Below, in pieces: positions 39,575 through 50,586 of a stretch of DNA of 64,000 nt. Below the pieces are notes generated by a model. It was given only the letters and a program-made list of their open reading frames with translations. It was not told where the DNA came from and did not search any database. The position numbers and the translations under genes are program-made. Source of the DNA: Hexactinellida sp. DTS-2022 (taxonomy: Eukaryota; Porifera; Hexactinellida); assembly GCA_028753945.1 (NCBI GenBank), contig JAPNXP010000002.1, forward strand, positions 14,136,001 through 14,200,000, written 5' to 3'. Positions within the stretch are counted from its first letter, which is position 1. The number at the start of each line of letters is the position of its first letter.

Positions 39575-40470
39575 TATGAATATCCAAATCGTTTTCTAGG
39601 GGTTGATAATACATGTAATAATCTATTGCACACATATTGAAGATTTTCCAAATTTAAAATTTTAGTTGCATAACATAAAATTTGAAATCGTTTAAACATT
39701 TGACGTTGCCAAACGATTTCTAGACAGAAAACTTCCTATATGCTATTAATTAATACTTAATTTATGGCTATTATGTACACAGATACGTTCCCTGCCAACT
39801 GCCATTTTAAGCCACTGTGAAAAGGTCTCGTATGTTGAATACAAGCTGAATTAATCGTAATTATTAATGTACGTATTATACTTTCTAGTTTAGTTGTATT
39901 AATTTCTTTGAAGCCAGTTCTTCAAAAACTTTTACCAAAATGTACTTGAACTCTTGAAGCACTCTTCGTTTGGACATTCGTTTACTTTTTACTGTTCTAA
40001 CTCCACAGCTGGGCATTTACATTATATTCTATTATATTATCAAAGGTCAACTAAAATTGGCCTAATAAATAACTGCCCTAAATCATTTTGCTGCATTGCT
40101 CTTTTCATTATTCTTTGAACATTTGAGTTTTATAATTACTAATGGAATAATTGCTTTAACTCGATCGCGATTGGCTCATGCAAATATTTGCAGAATACAT
40201 CGGTTAAGGTATTAAGGTTTTGAAGAATATAAACTATAGCGACTTAATGTAGCAAAAATATTAGTTCAATTAATCATTAGTGTACTTATTTCGTTTGGTC
40301 CCTTTGGGGAACACGCATTACAACTATTTAAAATAATGTGGTTTCAATGAATCTCTTCCCTCGAGAGTCGAGACTAATTGGTACTATTGGCACGACGGTC
40401 ACTACCAATAAGCCAAATCTCAATGTTTAAACGTAAACCCGGAGCAAAAACTATGAAATATTTAGTTCGG
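39575..40470. other. Intergenic, no gene seen
   Basis: AT-rich; nothing recognisable. Confidence 0.45.
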
Positions 40471-40745
40471 GTTAATATTGGCCTGGACGGACCAAATATT
40501 TCGTGACAAACCCATTCAAGCGCCACTGAAATGCACTCATTTATATTATCCCTCACTCTGTGTGCCCGGAGCATTAGCCAGCATTCCGCTGACATTAGCT
40601 CCGGACATACAGAGTGGCCCTCAGCCCTGCCCCACCCCAGGCACTGCATGTGGTAGCGGGGTAGCTTATGGGACAGAGCCTCGGACCCGCGACCCGCACA
40701 CGCCCCCTCAGAAGGGAGCCGTGCGGGCTAACGAAGAAAGCTTTT
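40471..40745. repeat. GC-rich island with inverted repeat, probable old element
   Basis: GGACGGACCAAATATTTCGTG (40490-40510) resembles the small element at 42009. An inverted repeat CTCTGTGTGCCCGGAGC / GCTCCGGACATACAGAG spans 40556-40613. A direct repeat GGCTAACGAAG(A/G)AAGC occurs at 40727 and 40749. The GC content contrasts with the surroundings; it may be SINE- or hAT-derived. No gene. Confidence 0.4.
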
Positions 40746-41601
40746 GAGGCTAACGAAGGAAGCTGTCGGCAATTATGATTGGTAAGTCACTATAATCTCT
40801 CTCCACTCAAGGTAGAAACACATTAGAGAAAGATAACAGTAAACTGTATCGAATCTAAATTTATTAATCAATTTATACTATTTCTATCTGCATATTGTAC
40901 CATTAGTTCCAATTTAACTATTCTAATTACAGAAATAAATATTCGGAATTACGTATTGGCTAATTTAAAACTTAAATTTAGAACTGTTTGGAATAGAGCA
41001 AATTTGCCTAACTGAGTTAATAATAAGATAGTTAACTTATTCCATACTAATATTATTCCTGGAATATAATACTACCTCTTATGGTCCCTCTTTTACATAA
41101 TTATACTTTCGGTTACTTTAAAGTTCTACGAGTATTCATAATACCTCAATTGCATAGATTTTGCATTATTGTGAATGAGTTATATTGGCTCTATCTTCTG
41201 TAATTAATTTAATCTATTATTCAATTAATGAAAGCAATTCAACGAAATAGAAACCCAGATTAATTAAGTTATTACCCAAACAGGAGCACTTATCGGTAGC
41301 TTAGCGATTGATATTTTCATTAATTCTGCTAGCTTGTTAATTCAAATAATCTCTTCACTAAGCGTACTTTCCCAAAGTTCAAATCCCATGAACATTAACA
41401 GCCAGATAATTATGCCTTCCCATGTGACAATAAGTTGCTTCTATAACCAATAATTATCTTAACTCCTAGCTCCTGGCTAGTAACAATACCCTTGATTATA
41501 TCTGAATTACCATATGAATTAAACTAGTATTTAATTTTAAAGTAACTTGTTGATTTCGATAGATATGACAAAATATAATATAATTTTAATGGTCCATTAT
41601 A
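40746..41601. other. Intergenic, no gene seen
   Basis: Very AT-rich with no recognisable exon or repeat. Confidence 0.45.
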
Positions 41602-41731
41602 CTGTGGATGCCGGTTATAATACATTGCATCGTTGTTCTTATAAATGTTCTTATAACCGGCATAAATTATGTAGGGGAATGTGGCAACCGTTTTCCGGTA
41701 GAATGTTCTTATATATATCCGGTATTTATTG
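41602..41731. mobile_element. pogo-like MITE (GGATGCCGGTTATAA family), diverged
   Basis: Left end CTGTGGATGCCGGTTATAA and right end ATATCCGGTATTTATTG between TA dinucleotides; interior CTTATAACCGGCATAAATTA is shared with the copy at 51987-52112. 130 bp. Confidence 0.65.
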
Positions 41732-42008
41732 TATGTTGTTAAATTTATTAAAAGTTGCAACAGAATACATAGTTCAGTATTTGGTTAGAACAAATACTAT
41801 TTCCTAATATGTAGTTGATATTAGATTGGTTACCGAATATCAGTATTTGGTATTTGGTTGACCCAATAGTGATATTTGTTGAGCAAATAGATTTTGTTCT
41901 TCATATTACGGAGTATAGAGTTGTTATATTTCACAAAACTATCTCTACTTGTCCAGAAAACTACAATCTATGTGTGTCCTAATCTAGAATAAATTATTTA
42001 TCTAGCCT

Positions 42009-42079
42009 TTGGCCTGTCGCGAAATAGTCGGTCCGGCCGGACCAAAACAACACGGACCGACTTTTTCGTGACAGGCCAA
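42009..42079. mobile_element. Tiny foldback element, 71 bp
   Basis: TTGGCCTGTCGCGAAATAGT at the left and its complement ending GTGACAGGCCAA at the right; GGTCCGGCCGGACC is a further inner palindrome. Similar GGACCAAA sequence occurs at 1745-1855 and 40490. Confidence 0.75.
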
Positions 42080-42239
42080 CCAGATATCACTATTCAGGTT
42101 ACCAAATATATTTGGTTGAACAACTATTCAGTTAAATCGGTATTTGCTTGAAGCGGTTTCAACCTTGATTTACTTGAACTATGCAATAAGCATCTACGAA
42201 TACCGCACTATAACTTCGTTAGAGACTAACTTCCAAATT

Positions 42240-42748
42240 TTGTAATAGGTAAACAAGTGAACAATAATTTCGCATTACAAATGTATAAGATTAATATTTA
42301 TTGTTGTTTGCAAAATAGATAAAAAATTTATACAAATACAAATACAAATGAACTTGAAATTAATATGCTGATTTTATATTTGACATTATAAATTTATAAA
42401 TGAATATTTATTGTTGTTGTTGTTTACAAAATAATTGAACAAACAATGCAATTAAAGTTTGAAATGCACATAGGGCAGGGTTTTTTAAGGTTGAGACCTT
42501 GGTGTAATTCAGCAGCGGCCGCGGCCGACCCGAATCGTGGTGTAAATCTAAAAAATCTTGGAACAAAATTTACACCAAGAATCCTCATGTCATAGGGGCT
42601 AGCTTCCAATTAATATACTAATAGGTAAACGAGTACGCTGATCTTGGCATTTATAAATTTTAAAATTTGTAATCTGAATATTATTATTGTGGTTTACAAT
42701 TGAAAGAAGTTATGCCACAAAGCGACCGAGACCGAAAGGCTCGTATCC
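42240..42748. mobile_element. Family C element, incomplete, with nested MITE
   Basis: Units ATAGGTAAACAAGT, TTTCGCATTACAAA and ATTTATTGTTGTTT recur; the right end has AAAGCGACCGAGACCGAAAG and terminates GGCTCGTAT. The family A MITE at 42476-42590 is inserted within. Left palindromes are missing. Confidence 0.6.
42476..42590. mobile_element. CAGGG-ended MITE, family A, second copy
   Basis: Reverse orientation of the 853-1005 element, with a 26-bp internal deletion and a diverged right end. CATAGGG flanks both sides (42469-42475 and 42591-42597), a clean 7-bp target duplication in non-repetitive DNA. Confidence 0.75.
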
Positions 42749-43078
42749 CATATATATATTTTGGAATATTAGAGGAAATGTTCTCTACACAATAATGCTA
42801 ATGTTCATCAGAGTATAAACTTAACAATGGTGAATATTTTATTAATTAAACTCGATTATAGCTAATGTATCTGTTAGATTGTCGGGATTTAGTATAGAGG
42901 TGTGGTTTAGAAATTCATTTGAATTTGATAATGATGATGATGATGAACTGTTATATGTCGAAAAGAGACCGATACAGAAGGAATCTTTTGAAGAATGAAA
43001 ATGGATTTGAAACAAATACTATTTGCAATTGCAACTAACCTATCGTATTAGCAATACTATATTAATTAATTAATGATA

Positions 43079-43265
43079 CAGTAGAGCCTCTGAACAACGG
43101 ACACCTTGGGACCGGAACCGTTGTCCGTTATTTAGATGTTGTCCGCTATTTAGAGGTTGCTTTTCTATTAGACATATGCTAAATACATAAATCAGTGCCA
43201 CTTGGGTTGTCCGTTATTTAGAGGTTGTCCGCTATTTGTAGTGTCCGTTATGGGAGGCTCCACTG
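43079..43265. mobile_element. pogo-like MITE (GTCCGTTATTTAGAGG family)
   Basis: CAGTAGAGCCTCTGAACAAC at the left and GGGAGGCTCCACTG at the right, TA on both sides; 187 bp. The interior has four copies of TTGTCCG(C/T)TATTTAGA. Confidence 0.85.
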
Positions 43266-43434
43266 TATATAATTTATTTATATTGTCTATATATTTTACT
43301 TATAAAGACTTGCAATCTACCGCATGGGTGTAAGCATTATGACAATTACGAAATTATATGAATACATCTTGTAGGGTTCAGTTTAGCCTACTAGCACATA
43401 ATTATCTCATTGAATTAGTGAGCATGTCGGTATA

Positions 43435-44313
43435 ATGAAGCAGAGATCTCGACCTAGGAACATCAGAAAGAGCCATGCGGTGGAATCAGTTGACGAGGGA
43501 GAAGACACTTCTGAGATTCATCGCAAGCTGGAGGAGAGCAAGAAGCTCCAAACTCTCAGAAGCAGGCCGAAGGGAGTTAATGCAACAGCTCTAGCTTTCG
43601 GAGAGGCGAGCGTTCCTTTGGAACAAAATGGCCCCAGTGACGTGTTCACGCTCTCTTCTGGGGGCCTAGTTGAGCTCGGAGATCTGCCTGGGGAGTTTGG
43701 AGAAGAGACAGATGATATTAGCAAGAAAATATCCAACAACTTTGCCGCTGAAACAAAGCAGAGAGATGAAGACGTGAATATGATAAAATACATCGAGAAA
43801 GAAATGTCGAAGCGCCAGGGGAACTGCGAGAGGGACAGTGCAAAGCAAGAGTTAGTTGTCAGCGCCTATGAGAATAAGCTGAAGGAGCTGTACGCAATCC
43901 CTGACGGTCTACAAGCGGACAAGAAGCTAAACTCGGAAGAAATGCTCTCCAACCAGATCCTGTCTGGCATCCCGGAGTTCGACCTGGGTGTAAACGAAAA
44001 GTTTAGGAATATACAAGCCACCGAAGTAGCCGTGCGCGAGCTGGTGCGGCAGCAGCTGAGACAGGAGGAGGAGGACACGTCTCTCATTCCTGTTAACCTG
44101 GCAACCAACTTCAGTGAGCATCTGCAGTGCAAACAGCAGGAGTCCGGACGGGGCGGGGGCAGTAGGAAGGGGAACAAGGGTTCCCAGGTTACAGTGCTGC
44201 CTGGCGCAGGAGACACAGCTGGGGAGAAAGGGGACAGGAAGAGACAGGGACAGGACAAGTCCAGTGATGACTTCCATTTCGATAAATTTGTTAAAAAGTC
44301 AAAGCGCCATTAA
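43435..44313 (+). CDS. C9orf78: C9orf78 / TLS1 homologue (spliceosome-associated)
   Basis: 292 residues, one exon, close to the human length of 289. The family (fission yeast Tls1, human C9orf78/HCA59) associates with the U5 protein Brr2 and the spliceosome. Matching blocks: IHRKLEESKKLQTLRSRPKGVNA, AETKQRDEDVNMIKYIEKEM, the signature EEMLSNQILSGIPEFDLGV, KFRNIQATE and the C-terminal SSDDFHFDKFVKK. The protein is mostly charged and probably helical or disordered. The segment at about 235-275 (Gly/Lys/Ser-rich) is not conserved. A YAG trinucleotide lies 16 bases before the ATG. Confidence 0.92.
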   Translation: MKQRSRPRNIRKSHAVESVDEGEDTSEIHRKLEESKKLQTLRSRPKGVNATALAFGEASVPLEQNGPSDVFTLSSGGLVELGDLPGEFGEETDDISKKISNNFAAETKQRDEDVNMIKYIEKEMSKRQGNCERDSAKQELVVSAYENKLKELYAIPDGLQADKKLNSEEMLSNQILSGIPEFDLGVNEKFRNIQATEVAVRELVRQQLRQEEEDTSLIPVNLATNFSEHLQCKQQESGRGGGSRKGNKGSQVTVLPGAGDTAGEKGDRKRQGQDKSSDDFHFDKFVKKSKRH

Positions 44314-45129
44314 TTATCTGTTAATATTACTCAGCTTAAAGTTTCTTGGTTTTGGCCGTCAAGAGTACTGGCGGGCCTTAGCCACCGGGCCCTTCTAACT
44401 TGGTTAGCACTCATTTATGAACTAATGTAGCATGATAACTGGCGGCCCGATTGGCACATACTCTCCTTCAGTTCCTTTTATACTCCAATGCCTAAGGGAA
44501 TTTCCCCCTTACGGTAACCAATGTAAACAAATTTAAACCTTGAAAATCCTGATTTTTTTTACAAAACTGATGCTAAAAGATTACTAACTGTAGCGGAGAA
44601 GGTCATTCTCCAAATTGAAATTGATTTGCAATCGCTTGCGCACTTCAATGCTGCAATTAAGGTTAAATTCACTTACTCTTATGTTAATTGAGCTACAATG
44701 TTATGCGATACATTGATTTATCAAGTGTAATCACTGAATTTGCTAATAAAAAGCAAGGAAAGTAATTTTGTAGACTCTATTAGTTTTTACGTACCTACTT
44801 ACGTACCTCGAAAAATTTGTTTCTCAGAGACGAAACTTTTACTTTTTTACTGGACAATTGAAATAAAAGGGGTCCACCATGGTAATCCGGCCCTGAGTAG
44901 GGTCCTACTATAGCTATAGTTTATTTAAACAGAATATAAACCTTTAAAATAGATGTTTAACTCATTAACTTAACATAATGAATGGTAATATAGCACCTGC
45001 TACAGTTATAAAATTGATTATAAGACATCTAATCTGAAACGTAATTGTTGCATAACATTATTTTTGGTTTTTTCAACATTTTTGAAACAAAAACTTTTTC
45101 TTTATACATTAAGCATTTATCAAAAGAAT
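44314..45129. other. Intergenic, no gene seen
   Basis: AT-rich. GGTAATCCGGCCCTGAGTAGG at about 44880 resembles the right end of the hAT MITE at 62625-62791 but is isolated. Confidence 0.4.
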
Positions 45130-45289
45130 TTACTTATACAGCGATCATCGCTATCACCGATCATCGGCGTTTGTATTAAAAAACCTGGCTAGTTTCTAGC
45201 GATGGTGTTTTTTATGAACATAAAAAAAACAATCGCTAGAAACTAGCCAGGTTTCTTAATATAAACGCCGATGATCGCTGTATAAGTAA
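45130..45289. repeat. Long near-perfect inverted repeat, 160 bp
   Basis: Arms of about 65-75 bp: TTACTTATACAGCGATCATC at the left pairs with the right end, and CCTGGCTAGTTTCTAGCGAT pairs near the centre; the loop is only a few bases. The left arm has about 16 extra bases (a repeat of GATCATCG). The transcript would fold into one long hairpin. Confidence 0.85.
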
Positions 45290-46155
45290 ACTCTTATCAA
45301 AACTACACTTTATACTGTCTACAACATTAAATCACATATACTAAGTATTTCCACAGTAGACCACATTGTTTATTCAATAAGGGGTTCCCTGTTAATTTTT
45401 CGGGTACGAATTCAGACAATAACAATTCCGATGAGAATATGTATGGACTACACTTCCTTTCAAATTATATCCTCTTTAGTTGGTACTTGCCTGTGATCGG
45501 TCGTTTGTTTCCAAAGTATTAACAGTAAACTATAATCAATTCAAATTATACTCACTATATACCATGCAACTTGTGCTTGAACTTTTGAAAGCAATCAAAT
45601 TTTAAAAGAAATCAAAATGTTTATGTGTGCAGAGCACATACTTTTCTCGACTATATAATTATAATTAATTAATTAATTAATTAATTACAATGATACCCAC
45701 TGGAGGATCACGGAAGTGGAACTAAACCAATTTTTTACCATACATGGGCATGTTCACAAGTGGCACTTAATGTTTTTAACCAAAGGTTTCTCATATCTGT
45801 TTGTTTCCTATTTGATTTACTTCCCAGTTTTTTGTTGTTAATACATAATTTATTGCTTCAGATAATAAATCTTTTATTTATAGTTCTATCAACTTATCCT
45901 AATAACTTTTGTTAGAGGAAATAATTACCTCTTTGATAAGGAATATGGAAACGAATCCATATAGGTCATGGTAGATTACAAGGATAACTGTGATTATATT
46001 TTACAGAATAAAGTTCAACAAAACTTGAGCAATACATACTAATACTGAATAAGGAACTAAACTACACTACCCTGAAATCCTGAATGAGTTTGGAATTGTA
46101 AGTTCCTGAGTTACAATAATTACAGAAAGTTGAGTTGTTTGCCTACTGTAAACTC
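45290..46155. other. 3' flank of filamin, no gene seen
   Basis: AT-rich with a (TTAA)n tract at 45660-45686. It probably includes the 3' untranslated region of the minus-strand filamin gene. Confidence 0.4.
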
Positions 46156-49134
46156 TCAATTGTCACTAGTAACTATGTTGAATGGACTCCCAGGTATGTG
46201 ATCGCCGTGCCATTTGACATTAATGGTTGTTTTACCAGGCTCGGGTAGAGCGTAATTCACATTGAATGTAAAATCACCATTGTGTTTCACGGAGACAAAG
46301 TCACAAGGAGAGTTGGGTCCACATACGCCTACCTCCAACAGCCCACACCCTCCAGCGTCCTTTGCATCGATCGCGAATGTGCCTGTCTCATCTATGCCCA
46401 TTGGGATGCACTTAGACGCATCCGGGGGTCCTCGACTCACTGGTACAGAGAAAGGAGAGGATTCAATCGGTCTGTCGCAGAATGTAATATTAACATCGTA
46501 CACACCAGCTCTCTCTGGCGTATAGCTGAGCTTGAACACATTGTTGCTCTGTGGTTCTATCAATATATTGATCTCTTCCGGTCCGTCAATCGACACTCCA
46601 AGAGATCCCTCTCCTGCCTTTGATAATTCTACGAAGAATTCAGTTGGAGTTTTTTCTACTCCCTTTTCCAACCCTGGCCCGTATGCTTTAACTCCTGATG
46701 GATCACATATACCGACACTGTAGGGACTCTCACATACCTCTACATCGGCAAGATAGATTGACACTTCGTGCACATCAGCTTCTGTTGGGATATAACTAAT
46801 TTCAAACTTGTCCTTGTCAACGTTCTTCATTTCTGTTTGTATCTCTTCCCCAGAATGTGTGTTTATAATTTTAATTTTTAAGTCTTCAGCCTCAAGGCCT
46901 CCTGTTTCGACGATAAATTCTGTCACTTCATTTTTGAAATTTCCTTTATTTTCTAGTCCAGGTCCATAAACCTTGATCCTGCTTGGGTCTAATACCTTTA
47001 TTTCACAGGGTAGTGGACATCCGCCATAGTTTATGTTGAGTTTATGGACTCCACCCGTTTTAGGCTCAAACTCCACTTTCTGAGCTGTCTCACTGGAACG
47101 TGTGACATTTGTTGGGACTCTTTTTCCATTTGGGTCGACGAGGTTAGCAGTCATTGTGTTTTTCCCAGAATCAGAGGAGTCAACAACGACATGAGTTGGT
47201 TCATTTACGTAGGCAATGCGGAGCGCAGGGCCACTCAGTTTTAGAGAATCTAAATCGCTTAGAGTAACCAAGAAAGGAGAACCAGGTATATCGTGACCTT
47301 CCATTTTGATTGTCACATTGTAATCGCCCGGTTTCGTTGGCACATACGAGCCCTGTAATTTCCCACCCTCTGCTGTGGGAGTAACTTCGAATTCCTTTTC
47401 CCCGTCCGGTCCTTCTACCGAACACTTGAAGTCTCCTTCTCCAGCTTTAGATACGTCGAGAAATACTTCTGCAGGCTCCTTCATTCTGGCACCTTCTCCA
47501 TCGATACCACTTCCGCTTGCTACTACTTTTGATGGGTCAAATACCTTGACTGTGAACGGACTGTTGTTCACTTCTTTATCATTGAATTTTAATGCTATTC
47601 TATAATCCCCTGCTTGTTTAGGAGTATAGACTACGTCACAGGTACCATTCCCATTATCGTTATATTCCGCTTCACACTTGGTTGGTCCTTCCAGTGTCAT
47701 ATCAAGATTGCCGAACCCGGCGGCCCTAGTATCAATACAGAATGCCAATGGTTCGTTTACGATTCCCTTTTCTACCCCTTTGCCTGTAATTTTGACCTTT
47801 GTAGCATCTGCTTCCTTGAGAGGTAGTACTTGCACTGAGAATGGTGATTTGGAGACTTCTTCATTATCGAACAGAACTTCGATATTATACTTTCCCGGGT
47901 ATCGGGGAGTATACTCCACATTTATCAGCCCTTTGTCATTTCGGGTAACGTCGATCTCTTCTGGTGTTAGCACTCCATCTGGGCCGTCAATTGTAATGCG
48001 AACGTCGCCTTCTAGGTCATTAGTGTCGATACAGAACTTAGTTGGCTTGTGAGAATCAAGCTTATTGCTTTCTACTCCTTCGCCGTATACTCTAATTTTG
48101 CTAATATTACTTGCTTTGCCTTGTTGTACAAACGTACAGAAGGGCGATCCCTTCACTGGGTTACCGAATGTAACGTGCACCTGATGTTCTCCCGTTTCAC
48201 TGGGATTATATTGACAGACGTATGTCCCGTCAGCTGCCTGCTCAAGCTTGATTGGCACGCTGCCATTTTCAGAGTCTAGCACTTTTACGCGGGGCACGCG
48301 ATGAGTGGCTACAGCTGTCGCATCGATATTGAAATGGGTGGGCTCCCCAGATTTCAAATCCTGGGACTCTACTCCAGGCCCGTACACCTTGACTCCGTCT
48401 ATTACCGGCAGTGGCTTTGTCAGCTTTGCATCAATGAATTCGGAGAGGTAGGTCATCATTGACTTTTCGTCAATGTTAGGATTAGCAATATCTTCAGGAT
48501 TCATGAGTTTTGGCACGTCCAGGAATTCGTTTGCTTGTTCGACCCCTTCACGTACGTTCTCAAAAGCGTCGGCTGATTTCAGGGAATCGGCATCGGGGAA
48601 TAACCCAGGTGCTATTTCGTCACAAAGCGCTGCCAACCGCAACCCATCAGTCCAATCGCTTGTCAGATTTTTAGGTGGTCCGACCGGGCGATTTTTCAAT
48701 TTATCTTGCAGCCATTTCAGCAAAGCTTGTTTGGGAGTCAATCCTGAATTATCTTTAAATCCTAAACTGATCTGGTAATGCAAGATGAGAGTCCACACTA
48801 GTCCTAGAATAAGCTTGAGGTTTCCGTCTAATATTTCTGAGCTTCTTATGTTCACTAATTTTACTTTTTCCTTCATTAAGAAGTCCAATGATTGCTGAAC
48901 GTTTTCCAACTTTTGAGCTCGAACTTTTGGATTCTTGTTGTACCTTCCAATTTTCTTCTGCGAAAGAATCTCCAGTAGCATGATCAGTTTAATTCCATCT
49001 GAAAAGCCCTCACCCAACGTGTCAAAATTTGTGTTATTCACTTTCAACTGTTCATTGCACCACCTCGTGAATGTTTTTTCTTGTACTTTTTTCCATTCAT
49101 CGCTAACGACTGCATCTCCATTGACGAATGCCAT
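46156..49134 (-). CDS. Short filamin: actin-binding domain plus eight filamin repeats
   Basis: 992 residues on the minus strand, one exon. Two calponin-homology domains form the actin-binding domain: CH1 about 15-122 (WKKVQEKTFTRWCNEQL, DGIKLIMLLEILSQKKI), CH2 about 132-238 (TPKQALLKWLQDKL, DWTDGLRLAALCDEIAPGLF). Immunoglobulin-like filamin repeats follow, each starting near a VYGPGVE or GPGLE-type strand (IDGVKVYGPGVES, SKIRVYGEGVES, TKVKITGKGVEK, SKVVASGSGIDG, LKLSGPALRI, SRIKVYGPGLEN, SGVKAYGPGLEK) and ending GSPF or SSPF; the eighth is atypical (SKCIPMGIDETG) and ends the protein. Vertebrate filamins have 24 repeats and hinges; none are seen. It resembles the length class of amoeba ABP-120. 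Codons are AT-rich. Confidence 0.93.
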   Translation of the reverse strand: MAFVNGDAVVSDEWKKVQEKTFTRWCNEQLKVNNTNFDTLGEGFSDGIKLIMLLEILSQKKIGRYNKNPKVRAQKLENVQQSLDFLMKEKVKLVNIRSSEILDGNLKLILGLVWTLILHYQISLGFKDNSGLTPKQALLKWLQDKLKNRPVGPPKNLTSDWTDGLRLAALCDEIAPGLFPDADSLKSADAFENVREGVEQANEFLDVPKLMNPEDIANPNIDEKSMMTYLSEFIDAKLTKPLPVIDGVKVYGPGVESQDLKSGEPTHFNIDATAVATHRVPRVKVLDSENGSVPIKLEQAADGTYVCQYNPSETGEHQVHVTFGNPVKGSPFCTFVQQGKASNISKIRVYGEGVESNKLDSHKPTKFCIDTNDLEGDVRITIDGPDGVLTPEEIDVTRNDKGLINVEYTPRYPGKYNIEVLFDNEEVSKSPFSVQVLPLKEADATKVKITGKGVEKGIVNEPLAFCIDTRAAGFGNLDMTLEGPTKCEAEYNDNGNGTCDVVYTPKQAGDYRIALKFNDKEVNNSPFTVKVFDPSKVVASGSGIDGEGARMKEPAEVFLDVSKAGEGDFKCSVEGPDGEKEFEVTPTAEGGKLQGSYVPTKPGDYNVTIKMEGHDIPGSPFLVTLSDLDSLKLSGPALRIAYVNEPTHVVVDSSDSGKNTMTANLVDPNGKRVPTNVTRSSETAQKVEFEPKTGGVHKLNINYGGCPLPCEIKVLDPSRIKVYGPGLENKGNFKNEVTEFIVETGGLEAEDLKIKIINTHSGEEIQTEMKNVDKDKFEISYIPTEADVHEVSIYLADVEVCESPYSVGICDPSGVKAYGPGLEKGVEKTPTEFFVELSKAGEGSLGVSIDGPEEINILIEPQSNNVFKLSYTPERAGVYDVNITFCDRPIESSPFSVPVSRGPPDASKCIPMGIDETGTFAIDAKDAGGCGLLEVGVCGPNSPCDFVSVKHNGDFTFNVNYALPEPGKTTINVKWHGDHIPGSPFNIVTSDN

Positions 49135-50178
49135 TCTGTTTGGGAGCTTTGGACTGTTTATTTTCTATAGCTAGGAACAAGATGTACTCGTTTTATTTAG
49201 TTAAATAGCTAAGTGACTTCTTTTATACAAAATGTAAATTAGCAATACGTATTATACTGTACACATATACGTATATACTAAGAAATTTCAATGTACTTTC
49301 ACAATTGACAAGAGTAAGCATCAACCTATACAATGCATACAATCTATTTGCAATGTTTTATTGAATCATTGCACTTAATGAAAAGGTACTTATTTGGACT
49401 TTATTTCGCTCTTTTCGGCGTAATTGGATGGATGCTGTGGTAGAAACATATGATGTTGCATGAATCAGTACTATTTCAGTACTGGATTTATGGCCTACTT
49501 CTCTTGGAAACGATAAAGTCATTAAATTAAATTAAATTGTACATTAATGTGGTTTATTATTCTAAGATGTTATAACTTATATGGACTAGACAAATCTGTG
49601 CTGAATACAAATTGAACTATGCACACGGTATTTGGTTGATTATGCCTCACAAAAACTACTAAAAGAATAATCTAACTCGAACTAGTTGTTGGTGAACTTT
49701 TCATTTGTATTGGACGGACTTCCTTCTCTCTACATAAAAACTGGACATTACAAATACAAATAATAATATACTTTGTGACCCTCCTAACACATAAGTAATA
49801 AATTTTTGGCAAAATATTGTAAATACCTTCATATGCTATATTTCTATGTGAATAATGTTCATATATTCTTAGCAGCTCATGTGAGACTCTGAAGTATAGA
49901 GTTTCATTTAAAGGAACGCATATAAAGGATTTTATAATAGAATTAAGAACTCCTGAGTGACTTAGGTATCAACGATGTGATGGTTTTAAATTTAATTAAC
50001 AAGATATGTATTACATAAATCTAAGTGAGCTAATCAATGCTGCAGCGTCTTATACTGGCATTAAAGTTGAAGAATTATGAATTTTCGAATAAGTGTACGT
50101 ATGAGCTTTACAAGGTTCTAATAAACGAATTTATTTATTCTAACTGTGTTAATTAATTTGATTATTTTAAAATATATG
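49135..50178. other. Intergenic, upstream of filamin, no gene seen
   Basis: AT-rich. The start codon of filamin is preceded on its strand by CCCAAACAG, then A, so an acceptor-like CAG lies one base before it. No other feature. Confidence 0.4.
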
Positions 50179-50179
50179 T

Positions 50180-50586
50180 AGAGTAGATCCTAGTTCAGGG
50201 TTCCGCAAACTTTCATTTATATCAGGCCACATAATCTTACAAAATTTTCCTCAGGCCGAAAACAATATCGAGAAATTTTTCGAAATTTAGAACAAACCTA
50301 TTATGTTGTTGTAATACTAGAACTATACTAATTTCTAAGCAAAAAGTGCATAAAGTACTCTAGTACAGGCCAGATGAAAATTAGAAATGTCTCTCAGGCC
50401 ACACATGATACAAAGTTCCATTGGGCTATCAGGCCACACATAAGGCTGTTTCAGGCCGCATGCGGCCTGAAAAACCTAGTTTGCGGAACCCTGTCCTAGT
50501 TAGTACAAACACGTTTAATGCGAAATTCCGCATAAGGCGAACAATTTTAAAGTTTCCTTGGTTTGTGTACTAACTAGGTTCTACTG
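50180..50586. mobile_element. pogo-like MITE interrupted by a hAT MITE
   Basis: Left end GAGTAGATCCTAGTT then (after the insert) AGTACAAAC; right end GTACTAACTAGGTTCTACTG, with TA flanks. The hAT-like element 50196-50493 lies 16 bases inside the left end. Without it the element is about 100 bp. Confidence 0.75.
50196..50493. mobile_element. hAT MITE (CAGGGTTCCGCAAACT), copy 1
   Basis: CAGGGTTCCGCAAACT at the left; CTAGTTTGCGGAACCCTG at the right; perfect 8-bp duplication TCCTAGTT (50188-50195, 50494-50501). 298 bp; motif CAGGCC(A/G)CA repeats inside. A second copy in inverse orientation is at 50886-51213. Confidence 0.9.

Noticed and set aside
40478-40747. 89-residue frame in a GC-rich island
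   Set aside because: Runs across inverted and direct repeats; composition and structure fit an old repeat, not a gene.
41524-41807. Overlapping 78- and 86-residue frames
   Set aside because: They cover the pogo-like MITE at 41602-41731 on both strands.
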